14,141 bases of DNA from Candidatus Omnitrophota bacterium (GCA_026387255.1 JAPLMA010000114.1:1-14141); one strand, 5' to 3'. Numbered from the stretch's first letter, positions 1 through 7,838 are shown. Made by a program: numbers and translations. Notes: generated from the sequence alone by a model not told the origin.

Positions 1-1476
1 TGGACTAAAGTTTATTTAAACTGGATGGAGAATATTCAGGATTGGTGCATCTCCCGTCAAATCTGGTGGGGTCATCAAATTCCTATCTGGTATTGTAGTT
101 CTTGTAAACAAGAATCAATTGCTAGCATTGATCCGCCTACAGAATGTAGAATTTGTCATTCAAGTTCACTTTATCAAGATAAAGATGTCCTAGACACCTG
201 GTTTTCCAGCTGGCTTTGGCCATTTGCTACCTTTAATTGGCCAAATGAAAATGAGGATTTAAAATATTTTTATCCTACCGCCACTCTAGTTACTGCTCCG
301 GAAATTATTTTCTTTTGGGTAGCGCGCATGATTATGGCGGGATTTGAGTTTAAACAACAGGTCCCTTTTAAAGATGTCTATATTCACGGTACGGTACGCG
401 ACAGCCAAGGAAAAAAGATGTCTAAATCTTTAGGTAATGCTCTTGACCCTTTAGAGATCATCGCTGAATATGGAACAGATGCTTTACGTTTTAGCCTTAT
501 TTCAATAACGGCCCAGGGCCAGGACGTATACTTATCCAAAGACAGGTTTGAACAAGGCAGAAACTTTGCCAACAAAATCTGGAATGCTTCACGGTTTATT
601 TTAATTAATCTTAACCCTCAAGAGATAAATGTAGATTTGTGTGTTTTCTTTAAGGCTGAGCAATTAGATATCGTTAACCGTTGGATTTTAAGCCGTTTTT
701 ATACAACTTTAAAAAAGGTAGAAAAAGACTTGGATAGTTTTAAGTTTAATGAAGCTGCCAATAGCTTATATTCATTTTTTTGGCATGAATTCTGCGATTG
801 GTACCTGGAATTAATTAAACCTCAAATCAGCCAAAAACAAACTCAGGTAGTCATGTATAAGGTTTTAGAAAAATACCTTAGACTAATCCATCCTTTTATG
901 CCTTTTATCTCCGAGGAAATTTGGCAACGTCTACCGAGAGCCAAAAATTCAATTATGCAACAAAGCTGGCCACATCTACAAAACGAGTTAATCAATAAGC
1001 AGGATGAATTACAGATGGAATTGGCCTTTGGCGTGATTAATGTTATAAGAAATATGCGCGCAGAGTTAGAGGTTGATCCTGCCAGCCGCATTAACATCCA
1101 ATTAACCGTCACTAACAAGTTTACTCAAAGATCCCTAGAGTTACTCTCAGGCTACATAAAAAATTTAGCCAAGGTTGACCACTTAACTTTAACAGAAAAA
1201 TATATTGCCCAAAATAACCAATATGTAGTTGTTTTTAATGATTTGCATATTATCATGCCGCTGGAGGGGGTCGTAGACCTAGCTGCTCAACTTAAAAAAA
1301 CTAATTTAAAAATTGATAAATTAAAATCCGAAATTGTAAACAAAGAAGCAATGCTGGCAAATAAAAATTTTTCCGCGCGTGCCCCGCAAGAAATTGTAGA
1401 AGCTGAGAAAAATAAATTAATCGATATGCATGAACAGATCAAAAAACTAGAGGTAATTAAAAATGGCTTACGCTAA
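1..1476 (+). CDS. valS: Valyl-tRNA synthetase, 3' part (N-terminus outside the window)
   Basis: This class I aminoacyl-tRNA synthetase charges tRNA-Val with valine in the cytoplasm. The frame is open from base 1, so the ATG at 25 is internal. The visible 491 residues are roughly the C-terminal half of the usual 880-950. In order they show the ENIQDWCISRQ.WWGHQIP block of the catalytic domain, and a CxxC-X12-CxxC pair (codons 94-105 and 145-156) that probably binds zinc, as in many ValS. Next come DVLDTWFSSWLWPF and the KMSKS signature (415-429), which helps activate the amino acid. After these lie the helical anticodon-binding domain and a lysine/glutamate-rich C-terminal coiled coil (about 1280-1470) typical of the ValS tRNA-binding arm. 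The HIGH motif must lie upstream of the window. The editing domain is also missing. The 3' end overlaps nadC by 14 nt. IleS and LeuS were considered, but the WWGHQIP context and the C-terminal coiled coil favour ValS. Confidence 0.96.
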   Translation, partial: WTKVYLNWMENIQDWCISRQIWWGHQIPIWYCSSCKQESIASIDPPTECRICHSSSLYQDKDVLDTWFSSWLWPFATFNWPNENEDLKYFYPTATLVTAPEIIFFWVARMIMAGFEFKQQVPFKDVYIHGTVRDSQGKKMSKSLGNALDPLEIIAEYGTDALRFSLISITAQGQDVYLSKDRFEQGRNFANKIWNASRFILINLNPQEINVDLCVFFKAEQLDIVNRWILSRFYTTLKKVEKDLDSFKFNEAANSLYSFFWHEFCDWYLELIKPQISQKQTQVVMYKVLEKYLRLIHPFMPFISEEIWQRLPRAKNSIMQQSWPHLQNELINKQDELQMELAFGVINVIRNMRAELEVDPASRINIQLTVTNKFTQRSLELLSGYIKNLAKVDHLTLTEKYIAQNNQYVVVFNDLHIIMPLEGVVDLAAQLKKTNLKIDKLKSEIVNKEAMLANKNFSARAPQEIVEAEKNKLIDMHEQIKKLEVIKNGLR

Positions 1477-2344
1477 ATACTTTTTGTCCAAAAGCAAGCC
1501 TAAACTTAACAACCGGGAACTAAAATCAATCATTAAACGCGCTCTTAGAGAAGACATTGGCCGGGGGGATATTACCACGCAACTGAACATTCCTAAAAGC
1601 CTGTCCATAAAAGCTAGAATTATCGCCAAAGAAGATTTCTTGCTTTGTGGCATTGATTTAGTTTGCGCAGTATTTAAAACCGTAAACCCTAGTTTAAAAT
1701 TCAAGACTCAACTTAAAGATGGCAGGAGAGTTTCTCATAAACAGACTCTGGCGATTATCTCAGGAAATGCAGGCAGTATTCTTACCGCTGAACGGGTAGC
1801 CTTGAATTTATTAGCATTGCTCTCCGGAATTGCCACCAAAACATCTGAGTTTGTTAAAAAGATCCAACCTTTTAGAACTAAAATTACTGACACCCGTAAA
1901 ACTATTCCCGGCTTAAGGAACTTGCAAAAATATGCGGTTAGAATCGGCTCAGGCTATAATCACCGGATGTGCCTGGATGAAATGGTCCTGATCAAAGATA
2001 ACCATTTAAAAATTATGGGTGGTTATGCACAACTACCCAAAGCGCCTAAAGGGTGTAAAATTGAAATCGAAGCTCAAAACTTAAAAGAGTTTAAACGCGC
2101 TTTAAGTTTTAAGCCGGATATCATTATGCTAGACAATATGTCAATCCGTGATATTCAAAAGGCAGTGAGAACTAGGAATAGCCTTAAATTTAGCAATCAA
2201 CCCTGTTTTACGGCGTTAGAGGCAAGCGGCGGCATACGTCTGGGTAATGTAAAAAAATATGCTGCCACCGGAGTAGAAATAATTTCAATTGGAGAACTAA
2301 CCGATTCGATCACATCCGTAGATATCAGCTTAGAAGTCCTCTAG
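1463..2344 (+). CDS. nadC: Nicotinate-nucleotide pyrophosphorylase (quinolinate phosphoribosyltransferase)
   Basis: The enzyme converts quinolinate and PRPP to nicotinate mononucleotide, CO2 and PPi, the entry of de novo NAD synthesis into the pyridine nucleotide pool. At 293 residues it is full length. Family blocks seen are EDIGRGDITT (30-39), the helical LTAERVALNLLALLSGIAT stretch (107-125), TDTRKTIPG (142-150), NHR (166-168), MVLIKDNH (174-181), IEIEAQ (200-205), IMLDNM (221-226) and EASGGI (253-258). Together these supply the substrate-phosphate and carboxylate contacts known for the family. The ATG at 1463 lies inside the end of valS and has AGAGGT (1449-1454) at good distance, which supports this start and coupled translation. 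One oddity is GSG (162-164) where the family usually has GGG before the NHR. nadA and nadB are not in the window, so the quinolinate source is not shown. ModD-like paralogues are a weaker alternative. Confidence 0.95.
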   Translation: MAYAKYFLSKSKPKLNNRELKSIIKRALREDIGRGDITTQLNIPKSLSIKARIIAKEDFLLCGIDLVCAVFKTVNPSLKFKTQLKDGRRVSHKQTLAIISGNAGSILTAERVALNLLALLSGIATKTSEFVKKIQPFRTKITDTRKTIPGLRNLQKYAVRIGSGYNHRMCLDEMVLIKDNHLKIMGGYAQLPKAPKGCKIEIEAQNLKEFKRALSFKPDIIMLDNMSIRDIQKAVRTRNSLKFSNQPCFTALEASGGIRLGNVKKYAATGVEIISIGELTDSITSVDISLEVL

Positions 2345-2353
2345 AAGTCTTTT

Positions 2354-4327
2354 ATGAAGAGATTTAAACTTGTTTCTAACTTTCGGCCCTGCGGCGATCA
2401 ACCCAAAGCAATACAAGAACTTTCCAAAGCCATCCTGGCTAAGCAACGCTATTCTACGTTGCTGGGAGTTACCGGCAGCGGTAAAACCTTCACATTAGCT
2501 AATCTAATCGCCAAAACTAACCTACCGACGCTGATAATTTCGCACAATAAAACTTTAGCCGCCCAGCTTTATACTGAATTTAAAGAATTTTTTCCGCATA
2601 ATGCGGTCGAATATTTCGTAAGTTACTACGATTACTATCAACCGGAAGCCTACATTCCTTCTACGGATACTTATATCGAAAAAGATTCCTCGATCAATGA
2701 ACGCCTGGACCGTTTGCGGCTTTCTGCGACTACCTCGCTGATCAGCCGGCCGGATGTAATTGTCGTAGCTTCAGTTTCCTGTATCTATAATTTAGGTTCA
2801 CCGGAAGATTACAAAGAAATGTTGGTTATCTTAAATAAGTTTACCCCTATCCAGCGGGATGAATTAATCGCTAAACTCATCCAGATTCAATATGAGCGAA
2901 ATGACTATGAATTTAAACGCGGAAAAATCAGAGTGCGCGGAGATGTAGTTGAAATATTTCCATCTTACAGTCAACAGGCGTTGCGCTTGGAATTAACTAA
3001 AGATAAAATATCACAAATTTCAGTAATTGATCCACTATCGGCAAAAGTAATTAACCGGCTCGATCAAGTAGCAATTTATCCGGCTAAACATTTTATCACC
3101 TCGCAAGATAGGATTCAGTTGGCGCTGAGCTCAATAAAAGAAGAATTGGCTGTTTGCTTAAAAGAATTACGCGAAAAAAATAAATTACTACAGGCTCAAC
3201 GGTTAGAGTCACGCACAAATTATGATTTAGAGATGCTTAAAGAAATCGGGTATTGTCATGGGATAGAAAATTACTCCCGGCATCTAAATGGCTCTGCCGC
3301 AGGATCACGGCCATCGGCAATGATTGATTATTTTAACGGAGATTTCTTAACGATTATTGATGAATCACATGCTACTATACCGCAAATCAGAGGGATGTAT
3401 GCCGGTGACCGAGCCAGGAAGGAAACACTGATAGATTACGGATTTAGGCTTCCCTCATGCTTAGATAACCGTCCGCTAAAATTTAATGAATTTAGCCGCC
3501 TGGTAAAACAATTAGTTTTTGTTTCCGCTACACCGGATGAATATGAATTAACCCTAAGCGGCAATAAAGTAATTGAGCAAATTATCCGCCCTACCGGGTT
3601 AATTGATCCACAGATTATTGTTAAGCCCTCCAAAGGCCAAATCGATGATTTAATTCTACAGATAAAACAAAGGGCAAAAAATAATCAAAGGGTCCTGGTA
3701 ACCACGCTAACCAAAAGATCCTCCGAAGACCTGGCCAACTACCTTACAGAACATGGCCTCAGAGTAAAATACCTGCACTCTGAAATACAAACTATCCAGC
3801 GGTCAGTGATCCTTAAAGAACTGCGCGAAAAAAAATTTGACTGTCTGGTAGGGATTAATCTTCTGCGTGAAGGCCTAGATCTGCCAGAAGTTTCATTAGT
3901 GGCCATCCTGGATGCAGACAAAGAAGGGTTTTTACGCAGTGCTACCGCGCTTATTCAAGTCGGTGGCCGAGCTGCGCGCAACTTAAATGGTACAGTAATT
4001 ATGTATGCCGATACCATAACCCGCTCGATGAAAAAAGCAATTGACGAAAGCAACCGGCGTAGAATCATACAAACAGAATTTAACCGAAAAAATAAAATTA
4101 CCCCGCGTTCTATTCGTACCGCCATCAAAAAAAGTATCGAAGATTCAGAAATTGCCCAAGAGTTTGTGCAAGCGTTAACCGGAGAACCTATCGAGCAATA
4201 CCAGTTGCATAAATATATTACTGAGTTAGAATATAAAATGGAGTTAGCGGCACGAAACTTACAATTTGAAGAAGCCGCCAGTTTAAGAGATAAAATAAGG
4301 GAGTTACGCAATGTTACTAGCCATTGA
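2354..4327 (+). CDS. uvrB: UvrABC excinuclease subunit B
   Basis: UvrB is the damage-verifying DNA helicase-like core of nucleotide excision repair. It is loaded by UvrA and recruits UvrC for incision. The 657 residues match the usual 650-680. Seen in order: Walker A GVTGSGKT (38-45, K44), the beta-hairpin tyrosines YYDYYQPEAY (91-100) that clamp the DNA strand, ASVSCIYNLGSPEDY (139-153), and the DESH Walker B box (336-339) followed by TIPQIRGMYAGDR. Then come VFVSATP (388-394), the helicase motif V region NLLREGLDLPEV, motif VI with R539 and R542, and the C-terminal UVR domain (about 621-653), which contacts UvrC. Motif VI reads QVGGRAARN rather than the common QTIGRAARN, keeping both arginines. 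The gene starts 9 nt after nadC with only a weak AGAAG (2343-2347) as ribosome site, so it probably depends on coupling. It overlaps coaX by 17 nt. Confidence 0.97.
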   Translation: MKRFKLVSNFRPCGDQPKAIQELSKAILAKQRYSTLLGVTGSGKTFTLANLIAKTNLPTLIISHNKTLAAQLYTEFKEFFPHNAVEYFVSYYDYYQPEAYIPSTDTYIEKDSSINERLDRLRLSATTSLISRPDVIVVASVSCIYNLGSPEDYKEMLVILNKFTPIQRDELIAKLIQIQYERNDYEFKRGKIRVRGDVVEIFPSYSQQALRLELTKDKISQISVIDPLSAKVINRLDQVAIYPAKHFITSQDRIQLALSSIKEELAVCLKELREKNKLLQAQRLESRTNYDLEMLKEIGYCHGIENYSRHLNGSAAGSRPSAMIDYFNGDFLTIIDESHATIPQIRGMYAGDRARKETLIDYGFRLPSCLDNRPLKFNEFSRLVKQLVFVSATPDEYELTLSGNKVIEQIIRPTGLIDPQIIVKPSKGQIDDLILQIKQRAKNNQRVLVTTLTKRSSEDLANYLTEHGLRVKYLHSEIQTIQRSVILKELREKKFDCLVGINLLREGLDLPEVSLVAILDADKEGFLRSATALIQVGGRAARNLNGTVIMYADTITRSMKKAIDESNRRRIIQTEFNRKNKITPRSIRTAIKKSIEDSEIAQEFVQALTGEPIEQYQLHKYITELEYKMELAARNLQFEEAASLRDKIRELRNVTSH

Positions 4328-5048
4328 TATTGGTAATACTAATATAACTGGTGGAATATTCGTGGGAGGAAAACTTAAATACCAGTTCGATATCGCAACT
4401 AAAACCTATAAGAAAAGGGTACTGGCAAAAAAATTAAGAACTTATTCTAAAATATCCGTCAGTGTTATCTGCAGCGTTGTCCCCAAGCTGACCCTAGTTA
4501 TTCAGCGTGACTTAAAACTCATCTCTGGTAGAAACCCCTATATAATAGGTAAAGACTTAATTGTCCCAATAGAAAATCGTTACCGCATACCCAAGCAAGT
4601 TGGCCAAGACCGGCTGGTAAACGCTTATGCTGCCAGCAATCTTTACACTTGTCCCTTAATTGTTATAGATTCCGGCACAGCCATTACTTTCGATGTAATT
4701 TCTAAAGACCGGGCATATTTAGGCGGTTTAATTTTCCCGGGAATGAACATCTCTTTGGATGCTTTAAAAGAGAAAACCGCATTATTACCGCAAGTAAAAT
4801 TACAGCGGCCAAAAATGCTTATTGGCCGAGATACCAAAAATAGTATATTAAGCGGCGTTGTTTTTGGCACGGCTTCTTTAAGCAAGGAGCTGGTAAATAA
4901 AATTAAACAGTGTATCGGTAAGCAGGCAGTGGTCATTGGTACCGGAGGAAATATCCATTTAATCAAAAAGTATTCCACAATAGCAATTCAAATTGATACT
5001 AATTTGACCTTAAAAGGTATTAATCTTATATATGAAAATACAATTTAA
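4311..5048 (+). CDS. coaX: Type III pantothenate kinase
   Basis: The enzyme phosphorylates pantothenate with ATP, the first step of coenzyme A synthesis. Type III enzymes are known to be insensitive to CoA feedback and to need a monovalent cation. At 245 residues it is of normal size (about 240-260). Visible ASKHA-fold motifs are the phosphate loop DIGNTN (6-11), VGQDRLVNA (97-105) with the catalytic-region aspartate D100 and R101, VIDSGTAITFD (118-128), GGLIFPG (138-144), GRDTKNSILSG (172-182) and TGG (211-213). The ATG lies inside uvrB and is preceded by a good AAGGGAG (4297-4303) seven bases upstream, which fixes the start. coaX is often beside birA in other bacteria; here no birA is present and uvrB lies upstream. 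Its last 17 nt overlap the next gene. Confidence 0.95.
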   Translation: MLLAIDIGNTNITGGIFVGGKLKYQFDIATKTYKKRVLAKKLRTYSKISVSVICSVVPKLTLVIQRDLKLISGRNPYIIGKDLIVPIENRYRIPKQVGQDRLVNAYAASNLYTCPLIVIDSGTAITFDVISKDRAYLGGLIFPGMNISLDALKEKTALLPQVKLQRPKMLIGRDTKNSILSGVVFGTASLSKELVNKIKQCIGKQAVVIGTGGNIHLIKKYSTIAIQIDTNLTLKGINLIYENTI

Positions 5049-5646
5049 AGCTACGTTCATTTTGCTAGTTACATTTCTTTGGATTTGGATTTTTTCAATA
5101 GCTTATGCTGAAGAAAGTAAACCCCTGGCTAAAACTGAAACAGGGGTTACTTTCGAACAAGCGTTCAAAAATCATGAAATACTTAAACAACAAGAACAGG
5201 AAGAATTAGTAAAAAAATTAAATTTTAGTTTAAACCAAGTAATAGAAACTTGGATGGCTCAAGCTAAAGCAAACCAAGAAAGCACCCTGGGTAGCCGCCT
5301 TGAACAAAGCTGGGAGAAACTATCCTTGTTCTATCCGGTTTCTCCGGTTCACTATGAATATTATTTACGCGGATACAGCTACCGCCTAATTAAAAGTGAT
5401 GTGACTAAAACCAACTCTATTGTTGATCCTTATAAAGCCACCGTTACCATAAAAGAAGACCTTTATGTCGAAAAAAATCATGCACCGAATGCCAGTGACA
5501 CCAATCCATATTTTTATACGGTGAGCACCAACCATACCTTGAATTTCGAATACATAAATGAGAAATTTAATTTAATCAACAGCGATAGTAAAATCGTCTC
5601 CATTGAAAACAAATGCCCGGATGAAATTAAAAGGCTGCGTTTATAA
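5032..5646 (+). CDS. Secreted protein of unknown function
   Basis: I do not recognise a family for this 204-residue protein. It has a clear Sec-type signal peptide: lysines at 2 and 6, a long hydrophobic stretch (7-24) rich in Phe, Ile, Leu and Trp, and a likely signal peptidase I site after AYA (24-26) with EES following. There is no lipobox cysteine, so the mature protein of about 178 residues should be soluble in the periplasm or outside. Residues about 37-75 are charged and probably helical, perhaps a short coiled coil. Residues about 100-195 alternate polar and aromatic or aliphatic residues (for example HYEYYLRGYSYRLIKSDV) and look like a small beta-rich domain. There is a single cysteine near the end (ENKCPDE). 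The start overlaps coaX by 17 nt and only a distant AAAAGG (5012-5017) precedes it, so translation may rely on coupling. It closes the operon; the next bases hold the groES promoter. Codon use looks like its neighbours. Confidence 0.8.
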   Translation: MKIQFKATFILLVTFLWIWIFSIAYAEESKPLAKTETGVTFEQAFKNHEILKQQEQEELVKKLNFSLNQVIETWMAQAKANQESTLGSRLEQSWEKLSLFYPVSPVHYEYYLRGYSYRLIKSDVTKTNSIVDPYKATVTIKEDLYVEKNHAPNASDTNPYFYTVSTNHTLNFEYINEKFNLINSDSKIVSIENKCPDEIKRLRL

Positions 5647-5660
5647 TTGATAAAAATTAC

Positions 5661-5688
5661 TTGACAAGAATTTTTTTTTATCTATAAT
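5661..5688 (+). promoter_or_regulatory. groESL promoter, sigma-70 type
   Basis: The -35 box TTGACA (5661-5666) and -10 box TATAAT (5683-5688) both match the consensus exactly, with a 16-bp spacer made largely of T's. The last T of the -10 box is the first base of the CIRCE operator, so the predicted start point (about 5694-5697) falls inside CIRCE. HrcA bound there would block RNA polymerase. The start site is inferred, not seen. Confidence 0.9.
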
Positions 5689-5714
5689 TAGCACTCTAGA
5701 GAAAAGAGTGCTAA
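5688..5714. promoter_or_regulatory. CIRCE operator (HrcA binding site)
   Basis: TTAGCACTC, nine bases, then GAGTGCTAA form a perfect 9-bp inverted repeat identical to the CIRCE consensus. CIRCE is known to bind the heat-shock repressor HrcA, whose activity depends on GroEL. This links groESL expression to free chaperonin. hrcA itself is not in the window. The element lies between the -10 box and the groES ribosome site, so it is also in the 5' end of the transcript. Confidence 0.97.
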
Positions 5715-5739
5715 AAGAAATTTAACAACCTGATATTTT

Positions 5740-5749
5740 AAGGAGGTGA
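5740..5749 (+). promoter_or_regulatory. Near-ideal Shine-Dalgarno site of groES
   Basis: AAGGAGGTGA is complementary over ten bases to the usual 3' end of 16S rRNA and sits 4 nt before the ATG at 5754 (7 nt from the GGAGG core). It is much stronger than the ribosome sites of nadC, uvrB or dnaE in this window, in keeping with high chaperonin output. Confidence 0.93.
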
Positions 5750-5753
5750 CAAG

Positions 5754-6044
5754 ATGGAGATTAAACCATTGGGTGATCGCATCGTCGTTAAACCTTTAGA
5801 GGCAGAGAATAAAAGTAAGGGCGGCATTGTTCTGCCGGATTCTGCCAAGGAAAAACCGCAAGAAGCCAAAGTGGTTGCTGTCGGTAAAGGCAAGGTGTTA
5901 GAAAATGGCTCGGTTGCGGCCCCGGAAGTAAAAGTCGGAGACAAGGTGATATTCGGAAAATATTCTGGTAGTGAGTTTATTACCAAAGAAGGCGAAGAAC
6001 TGCTTATCCTGCGCGAGGAAGATATTTTAGCAATTATTAAATAA
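5754..6044 (+). CDS. groES: Co-chaperonin GroES (Hsp10)
   Basis: GroES forms the seven-membered lid that caps the GroEL chamber during ATP-driven protein folding in the cytoplasm. The 96 residues are full length. Visible are the N-terminal IKPLGDRIVVKPLEAE strand block (3-18), the mobile loop with GGIVLPDSAKEKPQEAKV (23-40) whose hydrophobic IVL contacts the GroEL apical domain, the GxGKVLENG roof region (44-52), VKVGDKVIFGKYSG (59-72) and the C-terminal EEDILAII. The gene is preceded by the CIRCE-regulated promoter and a near-perfect ribosome site, and lies 29 nt upstream of groEL. Identity is very secure. Confidence 0.98.
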   Translation: MEIKPLGDRIVVKPLEAENKSKGGIVLPDSAKEKPQEAKVVAVGKGKVLENGSVAAPEVKVGDKVIFGKYSGSEFITKEGEELLILREEDILAIIK

Positions 6045-6073
6045 GTTACAAAACACATTTAACGGGAGGATTT

Positions 6074-7726
6074 ATGGCAAAGCAATTATTGTACAGCGAT
6101 GATGCCCGTCGCAAGATTTTAAGGGGCGTAGAACAACTGGCCGCGGCAGTAAAAGTAACCTTAGGCCCTAAAGGACGTAACGTAGTAATCGACAAAAAAT
6201 TTGGTTCCCCCACGATAACCAAAGATGGTGTCACCGTAGCTAAGGAAATTGATTTAGAGGATGCTTTTGAAAACATGGGCGCACAGATGGTTAAAGAAGT
6301 TGCCGAAAAAACATCTGATAATGCCGGTGATGGCACTACCACCGCTACCGTCTTAGCGGAATCAATTTATCGCGAAGGCTTAAAGAATGTTACGGCCGGA
6401 TCAAATCCTATGGAATTAAAACGCGGAATTGAAAAAGCAGTTGTAAAAGTAGTTGAGGAACTGGGAAAACTTTCTACTCCGATTAAAGATAAAAAAGAAA
6501 TTGCTCAGGTGGCCTCTATCGCGGCTAACTCTGATACTAATATCGGAGAATTAATTGCCGAAGCAATGGATAAAGTAGGTAAGGACGGAGTAATTACCGT
6601 GGAAGAGGCTAAATCTACTGCTACTAGCCTAGACGTTGTGGAAGGCATGCAGTTTGATCAAGGGTATCTTTCGCCCTATTTTGTGACCGATGCTGAAAGA
6701 ATGGAAGTGCTCCTCGAGGATGCTTATATTCTTATTTATGAGAAAAAGATATCTTCGATTAAAGATATCCTGCCACTCTTAGAGAAAATTGCCCGTGTCG
6801 GCAAGCCGCTTTTGATTATTGCCGAAGAAGTTGATGGGGAAGCTTTAGCCACTTTAGTGGTTAACAAGATTCGGGGCACCTTTGTTGCCTGCGCGGTAAA
6901 AGCTCCGGGTTATGGTGATAGACGTAAAGCCATGCTTGAAGATATCGCTATTCTAACCGGCGGTAAAGCCTTAACTGAAGATCTCGGTATCAAGCTGGAA
7001 AATGTTGATATTGAAGATTTAGGACGCGCGAAGAAAATAAAAATCGACAAAGAAAATTCGACCATTGTCGAAGGTGCAGGCAAGAATGCCGCCATCAATG
7101 CTAGAATCAGCCAGTTAAAAAAACAAATCGAAGATACTGATTCAGATTATGATAAAGAGAAGCTGCAAGAACGCCTGGCTAAACTGGCCGGTGGAGTTGC
7201 CGTAATCAATGTCGGCGCAGCCACAGAAACAGAGATGAAAGAAAAGAAGGCGCGCGTTGAGGACGCCTTGCATGCCACTCGCGCAGCTACCCAAGAAGGT
7301 ATTGTTCCCGGGGGCGGAGTAGCGTTTATTCGCACCATTGCGGCTTTAGATAAACTAAAGCTGGAAGGTGATGAGAAAATCGGCGCGAATATTGTAAAAC
7401 GCGCGATTGAGGAACCTTTAAGACAAATTGCGCAAAACGCCGGCCTGGAAGGCTCGGTAGTAGTGCAAAGAATCAAACAGGAAAAAACTAATGTCGGTTA
7501 TGATGTCAGTCAGGATGCTTATGTGGATATGATCGAAGCTGGCGTAATCGATCCGACAAAAGTAACGCGTTCAGCTCTGCAGAATGCTGCGAGTATTGCC
7601 GCGTTACTACTTACCACAGAGGCTTTGATTGCGGACAAGCCGGAAAAAGATGATAAGATGCCAATGATGCCACCGGGTGGTGGAATGGGTGGAATGGGTG
7701 GCATGGGTGGCGGAGGAATGTATTAA
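6074..7726 (+). CDS. groEL: Chaperonin GroEL (Hsp60)
   Basis: GroEL is the double-ring ATP-dependent folding chamber that works with GroES. The 550 residues match the family. Key elements are TLGPKGRNV (29-37) and TKDGVTVAKEI (49-59) in the nucleotide pocket, GDGTTTATVLA (85-95) with D86, the apical region around 190-370, and VEDALHATRAATQEGIVPGGG (395-415), where D397 corresponds to the ATP-hydrolysis aspartate D398 of E. coli. The nucleotide-contact VIDPTKVTRSALQNAASIA (491-509) follows. The tail from about 532 is a Met/Gly run of GGM repeats ending in MY, the usual flexible tail of the folding chamber. The ribosome site GGGAGGA (6064-6070) is strong and well placed. It is co-transcribed with groES from the CIRCE promoter and followed by a hairpin terminator. 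Confidence 0.98.
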   Translation: MAKQLLYSDDARRKILRGVEQLAAAVKVTLGPKGRNVVIDKKFGSPTITKDGVTVAKEIDLEDAFENMGAQMVKEVAEKTSDNAGDGTTTATVLAESIYREGLKNVTAGSNPMELKRGIEKAVVKVVEELGKLSTPIKDKKEIAQVASIAANSDTNIGELIAEAMDKVGKDGVITVEEAKSTATSLDVVEGMQFDQGYLSPYFVTDAERMEVLLEDAYILIYEKKISSIKDILPLLEKIARVGKPLLIIAEEVDGEALATLVVNKIRGTFVACAVKAPGYGDRRKAMLEDIAILTGGKALTEDLGIKLENVDIEDLGRAKKIKIDKENSTIVEGAGKNAAINARISQLKKQIEDTDSDYDKEKLQERLAKLAGGVAVINVGAATETEMKEKKARVEDALHATRAATQEGIVPGGGVAFIRTIAALDKLKLEGDEKIGANIVKRAIEEPLRQIAQNAGLEGSVVVQRIKQEKTNVGYDVSQDAYVDMIEAGVIDPTKVTRSALQNAASIAALLLTTEALIADKPEKDDKMPMMPPGGGMGGMGGMGGGGMY

Positions 7727-7754
7727 AAAACAACAGATAACAGTTGGTGGAAAC

Positions 7755-7794
7755 AAACTAAAGGACGTAGATTTTATCTACGTCCTTTAGTTTT
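7755..7794 (+). terminator. Intrinsic terminator after groEL
   Basis: A perfect inverted repeat pairs 7755-7772 with 7776-7793 (18 bp, three-base TTT loop, core AAAGGACGTAGA). It ends in TTTT (7791-7794). The stem is unusually long and perfect; the T tract is short. It lies 28 nt after the groEL stop, as expected for the end of the groESL transcript. The A-rich left flank would serve as a T tract on the other strand, so it could work in both directions. Confidence 0.85.
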
Positions 7795-7810
7795 AGGACT
7801 AAACCAGATT

Positions 7811-7838
7811 GTAGGTGACAGGCATGCCTGTCACCTAC
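7811..7838. repeat. Perfect 28-bp palindrome, possible REP/MITE-like element
   Basis: The half-site GTAGGTGACAGGCA is followed directly by its exact reverse complement TGCCTGTCACCTAC, with no loop. Twelve bases after it, at 7851-7858, lies TGTCCCCG. It has no T tract and sits 17 nt beyond the groEL terminator, so a second terminator is unlikely. A GTCCCC-type word beside a GGTGACAGGC palindrome recalls REP-like elements moved by RAYT (Y1/IS200-like) transposases; that link is inference from memory. Only one copy is present here. Confidence 0.55.

Noticed and set aside
25..27. ATG at 25 as the start of valS
   Set aside because: The same frame is open from base 1 and reads WTKVYLNW before it, and half of the synthetase including the HIGH motif is missing, so the true start lies outside the window.
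3955..4311. 118-codon open frame on the minus strand within uvrB
   Set aside because: It lies wholly opposite well-conserved UvrB sequence, has no ribosome site and no recognisable protein features.
5738..6342. Minus-strand open frames opposite groES and groEL
   Set aside because: They mirror highly conserved chaperonin codons and are rich in Ser/Leu as antisense shadows are; no start signals were seen.
7811..7838. Second terminator after groEL
   Set aside because: The palindrome has no loop and no T tract, and a better terminator lies just upstream.
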